The translations under genes and the position numbers were made by a program. A stretch of 9,377 bases of DNA. It comes from Nitrososphaerota archaeon (GTDB taxonomy: Archaea > Thermoproteota > Nitrososphaeria > Nitrososphaerales > Nitrosopumilaceae). This document shows positions 1 to 6,279 of the stretch, in pieces (within the stretch, counting starts at the first letter, position 1; the number at the start of each line of letters is the position of its first letter). Under the pieces are notes generated by a model. That model was not told where the DNA came from and did no database searches. It was given only the letters and a program-made list of their open reading frames with translations. The stretch lies in assembly GCA_022564385.1 (NCBI GenBank), contig JADFLN010000053.1:1-9377 (forward strand), read 5' to 3'.

Positions 1-390
1 TTTCTTCTCAATTTCTGCTTTAGATATCCTATTTTCTAATTCACTTGTTCTTTGTGATGTAGCTTGTCTCTCAAATTCAAATGTTGCTTCTTTTCTCTCA
101 AGTTCAGCAGCAATTCTCTTCTTTTCTAATTCAATATCCCCAATACTTTTTTCTAGTATCTCTTTTTCCTCTGAAATATTTTTCTTCTGTAGTTCTACTT
201 TGAACAAGCTCTTTTCCAATTGCTCTGTTTTATTGGCTAGTGATTTTTTCCCAAGTTCTACTTCTGCTAGATTATTTTCAAGTTCAATACTTGTTTTCTT
301 TGTTTCAAGTTTCATTTCTGCCAATCTTTTTTCTAGGTTAATTATGATCTCCCTTTTCTCAAATTCTACTTCACCAATACTTTTTTCTAG
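1..390 (-). repeat. Coding repeat: 18/21-residue coiled-coil units, with an identical 31-bp pair
   Basis: Seven consecutive units begin at L539, L557, L575, L596, L617, L635 and L656 of the large minus-strand gene. Their spacing is 18, 18, 21, 21, 18 and 21 residues, with the loose pattern LE[KN]x[LI]xx[VI]E[LF]xxKK. The stretch 374-404 is repeated base for base at 140-170 (31 bp, offset 234 bp = 78 codons), giving the peptide EKEILEKSIG twice. A spacing of 21 fits three heptads and 18 fits one hendecad plus one heptad, so the units preserve a continuous coiled coil. The array probably extends beyond the window. Confidence 0.75.
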
Positions 391-2004
391 TATCTCTTTT
401 TCCTGCAACCCTTCTTTATTTTGTGGTTTTACATCATCAGAAATTTTTTTCATAGTGTAATTTTGAATTAAATCTTGATTATTGTCAAACTTCATTTTTG
501 AGTTTATTTTTGTAGCTAGTTCTTTGGTTATTCCTGATAGTCCTTGTTTTTTTGTCTTTATCAGTGTAGATTCATTTGTATCTTTTTGTGATAGTTTTTC
601 TTGTTTTTTACCTTTTTTCATTTTTTTGTATATGAAAAGACCACCAATTGCTGTGCTAGAGATTATTCCAATATTCATAAATGCTATAAAATAGTCTATT
701 CCCCATTTTGCAGTAATTATTTTTGGACCATTCATTAGAATAACTCCAGTATTGGATTCAATTTCAGCATCTCCACTCCAACCCTGAAATGTATTTTGTT
801 GCCAAAATCCTATCGGCTCTCGTGGAATATTTGTACCAAAAGTTGCAATCTCTCCTTCATCATACCACCCTGCCCCGTTAGGATTTCCATATTTTGAATT
901 TACAACAAGTTCAAATTGTTTTTTCCATTTTCCTTCTATTGATTTTGGTTCATTCATCATTATCTGAACATTAGTACCGTCTGAACTTGCATCACCACTC
1001 CAACCATCAAAAATTAATCTGGTTCCAGAAATTCCTGTTTTTTGTATTTCCGAATCTATTGTTGCAACTATCATGTCGCCTTCATCATAGAATCCACTTC
1101 CCTCGACTTTACCATATTTACTATTAATATTGAGATAAAATTGATTTTTCCAATCAACTGAAATTGAATATGGATTATCCATTACCACACTTGTAATGGA
1201 ATTTTTAGGATCTTTGATTACAGCATGATTAGAACCAACACTAATCCATTCATTTATTTTATGTTTCACTTGTCCATCAAACTCTGTTTCAAAACTGCTC
1301 ATTACCAGAGGTGCAGTAGAATTAGCACTATGCCAGCTAGTACTAACTACTTTCATGTTTTGGTTAGAATCTAATATTTCCAATCTGTATTGTTTTGACC
1401 AATCTGTTGTGATTATTTTAGAACCGTTCATTTTAATGAAATTAGACATCAAGTTGGGATTGTATCCATCACTCCATTTTGAGAATGCATATCTTACTCC
1501 TTCATAAATTTCATCAGAAACGTATTGATCTAATACTCTGAAATATACAATCTCTCCATTATAGTAACTACCACTTCCAAGCGTCTTCCCATATGCTGAA
1601 ATAATTGTCAAATCATATGCATTTTTGTCTTGTGTAAAACTGACACTGTCTTGATTTTTGGCAGGATGAATAGCATAAATCGCAGTGGCAGTATGGTCTT
1701 TGTCCATTAAAACGGTAATGGGATTCCCATCAACCCTATTTTTATCAATAGACCATCCAACAAAATTGTATGCACCCCATTTTTTTTGGGCAACATCAAT
1801 CTCAACCCATACACCATCTTCATACATTGCTGAATTGTTAAATTGTAAACCAGGCGGAGATGATTTTATTTTTAATTCATAGATATTTGTATGAATTATA
1901 TCATCACCCGTTTTATGAACTCCTGAAACTTCATCAAATGATGAAAAGTATAATAAAATACTAATTAACGTGAAAAAATAGATTATTTTTAAATTCGATT
2001 TCAT
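1..2004 (-). CDS. Cell-surface repeat protein with one membrane helix and cytoplasmic coiled coil (3' end outside window)
   Basis: The reading frame is open for 668 codons from ATG 2004-2002 to the left edge, so the C-terminus is missing. Residues 1-28 look like a signal peptide (Lys-rich start, hydrophobic 7-20). Five tandem domains follow at about 42-112, 130-204, 206-286, 289-361 and 364-434. Each begins with a [YF]xLxI strand, most carry a YG...GSGxYxxGE-like turn and a GWSxD or KWSD-like strand, and each ends in a [TSGA]xW-like strand; this resembles divergent InlB-type B-repeats (bacterial repeat domain). A single membrane helix at about 438-459 is followed by a KKMKKGKK-type basic stretch, so the rest should be cytoplasmic. 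From about 530 it is a highly charged coiled coil. I infer a surface-anchored adhesion, sensing or scaffolding role; no enzymatic motif is visible. The other possibility is an S-layer-associated structural protein. The architecture is directly readable; the function is unknown. Confidence 0.85.
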   Translation of the reverse strand, partial: MKSNLKIIYFFTLISILLYFSSFDEVSGVHKTGDDIIHTNIYELKIKSSPPGLQFNNSAMYEDGVWVEIDVAQKKWGAYNFVGWSIDKNRVDGNPITVLMDKDHTATAIYAIHPAKNQDSVSFTQDKNAYDLTIISAYGKTLGSGSYYNGEIVYFRVLDQYVSDEIYEGVRYAFSKWSDGYNPNLMSNFIKMNGSKIITTDWSKQYRLEILDSNQNMKVVSTSWHSANSTAPLVMSSFETEFDGQVKHKINEWISVGSNHAVIKDPKNSITSVVMDNPYSISVDWKNQFYLNINSKYGKVEGSGFYDEGDMIVATIDSEIQKTGISGTRLIFDGWSGDASSDGTNVQIMMNEPKSIEGKWKKQFELVVNSKYGNPNGAGWYDEGEIATFGTNIPREPIGFWQQNTFQGWSGDAEIESNTGVILMNGPKIITAKWGIDYFIAFMNIGIISSTAIGGLFIYKKMKKGKKQEKLSQKDTNESTLIKTKKQGLSGITKELATKINSKMKFDNNQDLIQNYTMKKISDDVKPQNKEGLQEKEILEKSIGEVEFEKREIIINLEKRLAEMKLETKKTSIELENNLAEVELGKKSLANKTEQLEKSLFKVELQKKNISEEKEILEKSIGDIELEKKRIAAELERKEATFEFERQATSQRTSELENRISKAEIEKK

Positions 2005-2020
2005 TTACTTCACAATAAAT

Positions 2021-2068
2021 TTTGATCAAAGTGAGTAATGCATAATGGTATGTTCAATATGATCAAAC
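2021..2068. promoter_or_regulatory. Candidate operator: paired TTTGATCA[A/T]A palindromes
   Basis: TTTGATCAAA at 2021-2030 is a perfect 10-bp palindrome. A second copy, TTTGATCATA when read on the minus strand, lies at 2059-2068, 38 bp away. Both sit within 65 bp upstream of the start of the minus-strand surface protein. A weak TATA-like segment (CATTATGCATTAC, minus strand, about 2036-2048) lies between them. I infer a regulator-binding pair controlling the surface-protein gene. The palindromes are seen directly; their role is a guess. Confidence 0.35.
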
Positions 2069-2085
2069 GAAATTTTTGGTAGCTC

Positions 2086-2121
2086 ATTCTAAACAAATTC
2101 TAAAATGTTTATTCTAAACAA
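2086..2121. repeat. Triple direct repeat ATTCTAAA
   Basis: ATTCTAAA occurs at 2086, 2097 and 2111. The outer copies extend to ATTCTAAACAA (2086-2096 and 2111-2121) and the middle copy reads ATTCTAAAA. Starts are 11 and 14 bp apart, roughly one helical turn each. The array is 80-115 bp upstream of the surface-protein start, in non-coding DNA. It could be a regulator-binding array; chance is possible in such AT-rich sequence. Confidence 0.35.
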
Positions 2122-2220
2122 CTATGAAATACGATGGAAAAATTGAATTCTGAACTTTTTTTGTGTCTATTTTTTTCTGACAGACGTTGACTTGTATATT
2201 ATGCATAAAAAACATGAATA

Positions 2221-2294
2221 ACTCTATACCTTGCCTTGTGCCTAATTCAACGGATAGTAGTCTGACGGCATCCCAGTGTATGCTGCAAAATTAA
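2221..2294. other. GC-richer island with a small hairpin in the gap 2005-2536
   Basis: The 532-base gap 2005-2536 has no convincing gene. Within it, about 2225-2287 is visibly richer in G and C than its flanks. It can form a hairpin with stem 2266-2271 / 2280-2285 (CGGCAT with ATGCTG, one G-T pair) and an 8-base loop, followed by an A/T-rich stretch. A 26-codon ATG ORF (2214-2294) crosses the island, with no further support. It may be a small RNA, a leader, or a remnant of older coding sequence. No C/D-box pair, tRNA fold or known riboswitch core was recognised. Confidence 0.2.
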
Positions 2295-2379
2295 ATAAGG
2301 ATAAAAATAATCTTTAGATCCAAATCTCTTTTTGGGTTCTTAATATTACTCTCTTCTAGTATTTTCCAATCCATATTTT

Positions 2380-2412
2380 TAATGTTAGATGTAATGTTAG
2401 AGTATTTTAAAC
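2380..2412 (+). promoter_or_regulatory. Direct repeat TAATGTTAGA plus TATA-like box upstream of the response regulator
   Basis: TAATGTTAGA is present at 2380-2389 and again at 2392-2401, a 12-bp period, immediately followed by TATTTTAAA at 2404-2412. A transcript from this box would begin near 2435 and carry a leader of about 100 bases before the receiver gene. A second TATA-like element, AAATATTA at 2499-2506, sits about 34 bases before the TTG start and would give a near-leaderless message. Which one is used cannot be decided from sequence. Confidence 0.3.
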
Positions 2413-2536
2413 CAAACGACAGAAATTTTTGAACAGATTGACATTTTTGTATTTAATAATAATGATGGAGTCTTATTGTATGTTCTAAGCTTACAACCAA
2501 ATATTATGCTGTTTACCGAAAAGATTTTGAATACAA

Positions 2537-2926
2537 TTGAACCCAATACGTTTTAGCAAGATCCTCATAGTAGATGATTCCCCATTGTTTAGATCATCAA
2601 TTAAAAAAATGCTTAGTGATGCTAAGGTTGGAACTGTATATTACGAAGCAAAGGACGGAAAAGAGGCAATTTCTCAGTATATCGCTTATCGACCGAATAT
2701 AGTGATAATGGATATGATGATGCCTAACGTTGATGGAGTACAAGCAACTCAAGCAATCATCAAATATGATCCTCATGCAAAAATTATAGTCATTTCAGCA
2801 AAAGAGAACAAAGATACAATTAATGATGCAATCAAATGTGGAGCGAAGGATTATGTCTTCAAACCATTTGATTCAGGTAAGGTAGTAATGACAGTTTCAA
2901 AACAATTACTAGCAAAGAGATTGTAG
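2537..2926 (+). CDS. Stand-alone CheY-like response regulator receiver protein
   Basis: A 129-residue single receiver domain with no output domain. The acidic pocket is D13-D14 (ILIVDDS), the phosphoacceptor is D59 in VIMDMMMP, the switch residue is S87 (IVISAKE) and the conserved lysine is K109 in FKPF, so phosphorylation by a histidine kinase should be possible. The start must be non-ATG: an in-frame TGA lies at 2528-2530, and only ATA, CAA and TTG stand between it and the conserved first strand. TTG 2537 is therefore chosen; the next in-frame ATG would remove the D13-D14 pocket. It is divergent from the surface coiled-coil gene, 532 bases apart. No kinase is in the window, so its partner is unknown. 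It probably acts through protein-protein contacts, like CheY or Spo0F-type relay proteins. Confidence 0.93.
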   Translation: MNPIRFSKILIVDDSPLFRSSIKKMLSDAKVGTVYYEAKDGKEAISQYIAYRPNIVIMDMMMPNVDGVQATQAIIKYDPHAKIIVISAKENKDTINDAIKCGAKDYVFKPFDSGKVVMTVSKQLLAKRL

Positions 2927-3129
2927 AAAAGAAAATAGAATTCAAATGTTTGAAAAATAAAAAATTTTAAATTTAAACCTATTTTCTGGAATAAGTATAA
3001 AATTTGTCATAAATATTAGCAAAAGTCAATGTCCTCGAGATATATTGTTAGAAATCACTTTAGAGCAAAAACTAACCATTGTGAACTTTTTGTGGAAAAC
3101 TAATTTACGCCTAAATCTTTGGGCACAAC

Positions 3130-3246
3130 GTGTCCGTTTGGTGTCCTATGCGTCCACACTATTTTTTTGAATCGTGACTAAAAATCAGTATCCTTCCGGC
3201 GCGGACAGCATCACACTATATGTGTCCCCGCTATGTCAATTTGTCC
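3130..3246. repeat. Cluster of GTGTCC-type words between the receiver gene and the integrase remnant
   Basis: The gap 2927-3230 contains no ORF I can support. Its first part is A/T-rich, with a weak run near 2960-2990 that could end receiver transcription. From about 3110 it becomes GC-richer and holds GTGTCC at 3130-3135, 3141-3146 and 3222-3227, GCGTCC at 3150-3155, TTGTCC at 3241-3246 (just inside the small ORF) and the inverse GGACA at 3202-3206. The first three are spaced 11 and 9 bp apart. A hairpin-prone segment (GCGG ... CCGC around ACAC/GTGT) lies at about 3201-3232. Arrays of this kind next to an integrase can be recombinase arm or attachment sites, but no flanking direct repeat proves an att site here. 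Confidence 0.35.
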
Positions 3247-3389
3247 TTTCGAAACAATAATTTTTTCAAAAGTTTATTTTCATCTATAAAATGAACCAGT
3301 CTAAACCGAACATGCATGCTATGTATATGGTGTTTAACATATTCTGTGATTAGTTCTATCCTTCGTTCCGAATATTCTTGTTCATCCAT
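3231..3389 (-). CDS. Small hypothetical protein (52 aa) downstream of the integrase
   Basis: The ORF runs from ATG 3389-3387 to TAG 3233-3231. The product starts MDEQEYSERRIELITEY and ends LFRKDKLT. It is charged and probably mostly helical, with a His-rich centre (VKHHIHSMHVRF) and a basic C-terminus (LLKKLLFRKDK). There is no signal peptide or membrane segment. It begins 18 bases after the integrase stop on the same strand, so it would be co-transcribed with it. It has no lesion although the integrase is broken. I do not recognise the family. A nucleic-acid-binding accessory of the element is a guess from its charge only, and it may also be a chance ORF. Confidence 0.45.
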   Translation of the reverse strand: MDEQEYSERRIELITEYVKHHIHSMHVRFRLVHFIDENKLLKKLLFRKDKLT

Positions 3390-3407
3390 AATAAATCAAT
3401 AACATTT

Positions 3408-4512
3408 CTACTTGTTTTCTTGTCTGGCAATCCATGCCATGATCTTTTCATTATCTTCTTTTAGTTTTGCATTGTCTTCCTTGATTTTTTGCAGTTCTGA
3501 CTTTTCAGTCTCTAATTTCTGAATTTTTATCTTGTTCCTAAAATCTTCGTTAATCGTTAACTTTGGCTCTAGCTCTATGTATTTCTCTAATCTCTCTTCC
3601 TCATCTAGTCTGTAATATTGTTCAAGATAACCACTATGACCAATTAATGCATGTGCATATTCCAATCCATGAGTGTTCGATGCTTGTGTTTCAAAGAATG
3701 ATCTAAATGAATGCAGAGATATCTTGTGATATCTACAATCATCATACTTTTCATCAAGTTCTGCTTTTCTTCTTAAATTCCTAAAATTCAAGACCTCATT
3801 ATCTACTGCTTTTCTATTATCTGTGTTTGAACTAAAGACTAGATCATCTTGATTCATTTTTTTGATAATTGGCATAAGGTAGTGTTCTGCCTCTTTTGAA
3901 ATGTATGTCTGACGTTGTGTCTTTACCTTTGTTAGTCTTGCAGGGATTGTAATGCAAATTCTGTCTTGTGAAAAATCAAAATCATGTTTCCTCAAGCCTA
4001 GTGTTTCTCCTATTCTCATTCCTGAACTGACCAGTAAAGTATAGAGTGCTTTTCTTGGTGGCCTACTATAGTCTATTATTTTTTTATCTCTGAAATTGTT
4101 ATAGCATGTTTCATATTTTTTGGATCTTTTGGCAGTGAAATATCTCGTCTTTAGTTGTACTGGTTTATTTTTAATTGATGATATGAAAAATATTCTACTA
4201 TAGTTTGATAGTATGCAATTGCAGTACTTGCTTTAGAGTCCTCATGTTTCCAGTGCAGATATTTCTGAAACATGTCTATCATTATTGATTCGTGTCTTTG
4301 CTCTGGCAGTTTCTTTATCTCATTAATTACTTGCTCTGTAGAGTCCTTACCAAATTTTGAAAATACAATCTGTCAAAACTACGGAATGCATTGTTGCAAA
4401 AATCAACAGTACTGTTTGATTTTGATTTGTTGAACTTGTTTTCTAGGAATCCTTTTCTATTCCTTTGAACATTTAGGTATCCTAGATCACCGATCTTCTC
4501 TCTTTCAATCAT
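3408..4512 (-). pseudogene. Tyrosine recombinase/integrase, broken by two frameshifts and one stop
   Basis: Reassembling three frames gives a near full-length integrase of about 366 residues. The N-terminal segment (ATG 4512) includes NNAFRSFDR. The frame then shifts near 4366-4369 into FSKFGKDSTEQVINEIKKLP...STAIAYYQTIVEYFSYHQLKIN, the core-binding SAM-like region. This frame meets TAA at 4153-4151, continues as RRDISLPKDPKN...ISEIKK, and shifts again at a 7-base A run (4085-4079) into SRPPRKALYTLLVSSGMRIGETLGL. Both shifts look like loss of one base. The catalytic half, counted from the internal Met at 4019, keeps Arg2 (RIGE), His103-x-x-Arg106 (LHSFR), His128 (IGHSG) and the nucleophile Tyr136 (EQYYRLD), followed by a coiled-coil tail at about 165-200. 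Full-length recombination activity is therefore unlikely, but a 203-residue catalytic fragment could still be made. It marks a former integrated element. Homopolymer sequencing error could explain the shifts, less easily the stop. Confidence 0.85.
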
Positions 4513-4537
4513 TTTATGATTAATAGGGACGATTTTA

Positions 4538-4546
4538 GTATTAAAG
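4538..4546 (-). promoter_or_regulatory. TATA-like box of the integrase gene
   Basis: CTTTAATAC on the minus strand is centred 30 bases before ATG 4512, the distance expected for a leaderless archaeal transcript. It overlaps the 3' flank of thi4. Confidence 0.35.
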
Positions 4547-4563
4547 AAAACCTAACTCGTTAG
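4545..4563 (-). terminator. Possible terminator of thi4
   Basis: On the minus strand, 13 bases after the thi4 stop, a short hairpin CTAAC-GA-GTTAG (4563-4552) is followed by the T-rich tract GTTTTCTTT. Archaeal terminators are mainly T tracts, so the tract may matter more than the weak stem. Confidence 0.35.
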
Positions 4564-4575
4564 AAAACTACTTGT

Positions 4576-5406
4576 TTATCTTTCTAACTCTTTAATTTTT
4601 TCTGCTGTAATATCTGCTGCTTTTTTTCCTGAGAATAACATTGAACCAAATGTTGGGCCCATTCTTGCTAATCCATGAGTTTCAGTGACTGACATACCTG
4701 CTGCAATGAGTCCTGGAAATACTTCACCTGTTTTGTGAACAACATATTCTTCACCTTCATTAACATTCATTGGATTCATTCCCTTCCATTTTACTAGTCC
4801 TCTGTCCATAAGTCTTTTTACTGCTACTGAATCATGACCTGATGCATCAATGACTATTTTTGCTTCTAAAGCAATTGGATCAACACATGTAATGTTTCGT
4901 GGTAACGCTGAAACTGGCATCCAATTGACAACAACTCCTATTACTCTACCATTTTTCATAATTAAATCATCAAACTTTGTAAGATTAAGGAATTTCACTC
5001 CTGCATCACATGTAGCTGCAATTAATTTTGATACTGCATGTGGTCCTGGTGTTATATACAATCCTTCTGAAACTTTTTTGTATGGAATTCCCAATTCATC
5101 CCAAAATTTTTGTGCAGGTTCTCTAACGGTGACAGGATTCATCATATATCCTCCTAACCAATAACCTCCTCCAAGGTAGTTGTTCTGTTCAATGACAAGA
5201 ACTTTGAAACCTCTGTTTGAAAGCTCTCTACTTGCTGTTAATCCTGCTGGTCCTGCACCAATAACAATTACATCTGAATCTGCTCTATCGATTAAAACTT
5301 CATGAAATTCATTTGCAATTGCTCGTGTAATTTCAACTTCACGTACATCTGTAAATATTTTAGTTGATTTTTCTGCAACAGTTGCTTCCTGCATAAGAGT
5401 ATTCAT
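4576..5406 (-). CDS. thi4: Thiamine thiazole synthase, THI4 family (Cys-type)
   Basis: The 276-residue product matches the THI4/Thi4-like family that builds the thiazole half of thiamine from NAD and glycine. The dinucleotide-binding motif is G50-A-G52-P-A-G55 after a hydrophobic strand (DVIVIGAGPAG), with the ribose-binding acid E73 (VLVIEQ), and the family signature LGGGYWLGGYMM is at 78-89. C174 in ITCVDP lies directly before the V/M-D-P motif, where the eukaryotic suicide enzymes carry the sulfur-donating cysteine. H191 is in ASGHD, and the C-terminal GMSVTETHGLARMGPTFGSMLFSG (residues 237-260) is the conserved product-site segment. Length and motifs are complete. ATG 5406 gives MNTLMQEATV; Met5 is an alternative start. 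It is divergent from the sulfite reductase across 184 bases. No TPP riboswitch core was seen upstream, and the promoter is probably a simple TATA box. Confidence 0.95.
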   Translation of the reverse strand: MNTLMQEATVAEKSTKIFTDVREVEITRAIANEFHEVLIDRADSDVIVIGAGPAGLTASRELSNRGFKVLVIEQNNYLGGGYWLGGYMMNPVTVREPAQKFWDELGIPYKKVSEGLYITPGPHAVSKLIAATCDAGVKFLNLTKFDDLIMKNGRVIGVVVNWMPVSALPRNITCVDPIALEAKIVIDASGHDSVAVKRLMDRGLVKWKGMNPMNVNEGEEYVVHKTGEVFPGLIAAGMSVTETHGLARMGPTFGSMLFSGKKAADITAEKIKELER

Positions 5407-5437
5407 TTAATGAACCATTAATACGTTCTCACAATTT

Positions 5438-5445
5438 TTTTAAAA
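5438..5445 (-). promoter_or_regulatory. TATA-like box of thi4
   Basis: TTTTAAAA is centred about 35 bases upstream of ATG 5406 on the minus strand, which would give a leader of about 10 bases. It lies in the 184-base divergent promoter region shared with the reductase. Confidence 0.35.
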
Positions 5446-5558
5446 TATTAGGTGCTACTAATGGTTTCAAACTACTTGAGAACAATGAAGAAGTATAAAA
5501 CAGGAAAATTATGTACTTTGCTGAAAATTTTTCTCCTAAAACTTCCATATATAATAAA

Positions 5559-5566
5559 TTTATAAC
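5559..5566 (+). promoter_or_regulatory. TATA box of the sulfite/nitrite reductase
   Basis: TTTATAAC lies inside an A/T block starting at 5547 (ATATATAATAAATTTATAAC). It is centred 29 bases before TTG 5591, which places the transcript start at or next to the TTG and suggests a leaderless message. A purine-rich AAAGGAA at 5574-5580 could instead act as a weak ribosome-binding site. Confidence 0.5.
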
Positions 5567-5590
5567 CAAATTCAAAGGAATTTCTTTGTA

Positions 5591-6241
5591 TTGACCACAT
5601 CTAATCTAAAACAATCTAGGCTTGACTTGGTAAACTCTAAAATTAATTGGTCAAGAGTAGAGGAAGCAGATAATTTTGCAAAGAAGGTAAAACTATTCCG
5701 TCAAGGAAAATATGATGCTGATAGTTTTAGACGATTTAGACTTCAACATGGTGCATATGGTACACGGATGACTGGGGACTATGCCATGGTTAGAATTAAA
5801 ATTCCTGCAGGTGAAATTTATCCATATCAACTTGAAAAAATATCTCAACTGAGCGAACAATTTTCAATAGGTAGTGCACACTTTTCAACAAGAGAAAACA
5901 TTCAACTACACTGGGTAGTACTTGAAGATGTTTCAGAAATATTTAGAGGACTCACTGAAGTTGGTCTAACATCAAGAGAAGCATGTGGAAATACAATAAG
6001 AAATGTAATGTGTAGTCCTTTGTCAGGTGTCTGTCCTGATGAAAAATTTGATTCAACTCCATATGCACTTGCAACAGCAAGATTCTTTTTGAGAAATCCT
6101 ATGGTTCAAAATCTTCCACGTAAATTCAAATTCAATTTTACTTGTTGTGAGAAACACGGAATGGTAAGACTGGTTGATGTTGGATTAGTTCCTCATACTA
6201 GAGAAGTTGATGGAACTAATCATTTGTTGGATATCAATTAG
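5591..6241 (+). CDS. Ferredoxin-type sulfite/nitrite reductase, N-terminal part (split gene)
   Basis: This 216-residue ORF is the N-terminal half of a siroheme/[4Fe-4S] assimilatory sulfite or nitrite reductase (NirA/Sir family), which reduces sulfite to sulfide or nitrite to ammonia with six electrons. Landmarks are RLQHGAYGTRMTGDYAMVRIKIPAG (residues 49-73), the ferredoxin-like half domain with FSTRENIQLHW, GLTSREACGNTIRNVMCSPLSG and NLPRKFKFNF. Start TTG 5591 is preferred: the frame opens after TAA 5555-5557 with no ATG before TTG, the TATA box spacing fits, and the first in-frame ATG would remove conserved sequence. The ORF stops with TAG 6239-6241 soon after PHTREVDG, where the family normally continues through a GFKxxxGGGLG segment into FTPEEDL. 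The continuation is in another frame. An ammonia oxidizer is more likely to need sulfite reduction, but substrate cannot be told from this half. Confidence 0.85.
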   Translation: MTTSNLKQSRLDLVNSKINWSRVEEADNFAKKVKLFRQGKYDADSFRRFRLQHGAYGTRMTGDYAMVRIKIPAGEIYPYQLEKISQLSEQFSIGSAHFSTRENIQLHWVVLEDVSEIFRGLTEVGLTSREACGNTIRNVMCSPLSGVCPDEKFDSTPYALATARFFLRNPMVQNLPRKFKFNFTCCEKHGMVRLVDVGLVPHTREVDGTNHLLDIN

Positions 6242-6279
6242 AATAGTTTACTCCCGAAGAAGATCTGATTTATACTTCT
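6215..6279 (+). other. Break point in the reductase: small deletion with frameshift plus a stop
   Basis: The first ORF reads VDGTNHLLDIN and stops at 6239-6241. The frame used by the second ORF reads SFVGYQLE, TAG (6244-6246), FTPEEDLIYTS and then the Met at 6280, and its residues look like genuine family sequence. The Gly-rich GFKxxxGGGLG stretch expected between VDG and SFVG is absent, so roughly 13-15 codons appear lost in a deletion that also changed the frame. At least two lesions, the deletion and the TAG, therefore separate the halves. Everything on either side stays open for more than 200 codons. Confidence 0.65.

Noticed and set aside
200..1882. Plus-strand ORFs within 200-694 and 1685-1882
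   Set aside because: They are Ser/Phe-rich antisense shadows of the minus-strand surface protein, which is open throughout.
2214..2294. 26-codon ATG ORF
   Set aside because: Very short, no recognisable motif, and the TATA-like sequence is only about 17 bases upstream, too close for a leaderless start.
3000..4575. tRNA gene as integration site
   Set aside because: No cloverleaf or T-loop GTTCRANNC found near the integrase on either strand.
4850..5164. 104-codon plus-strand ORF opposite thi4
   Set aside because: Antisense shadow of a fully conserved THI4 coding frame.
5407..5590. TPP riboswitch before thi4
   Set aside because: No CTGAGA/ACC and GAACCTGATC-like conserved core on either strand; the segment fits simple divergent TATA promoters.
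6239..6246. TAG read through as pyrrolysine
   Set aside because: The two halves are in different frames and conserved sequence is missing between them, so readthrough alone cannot join them.
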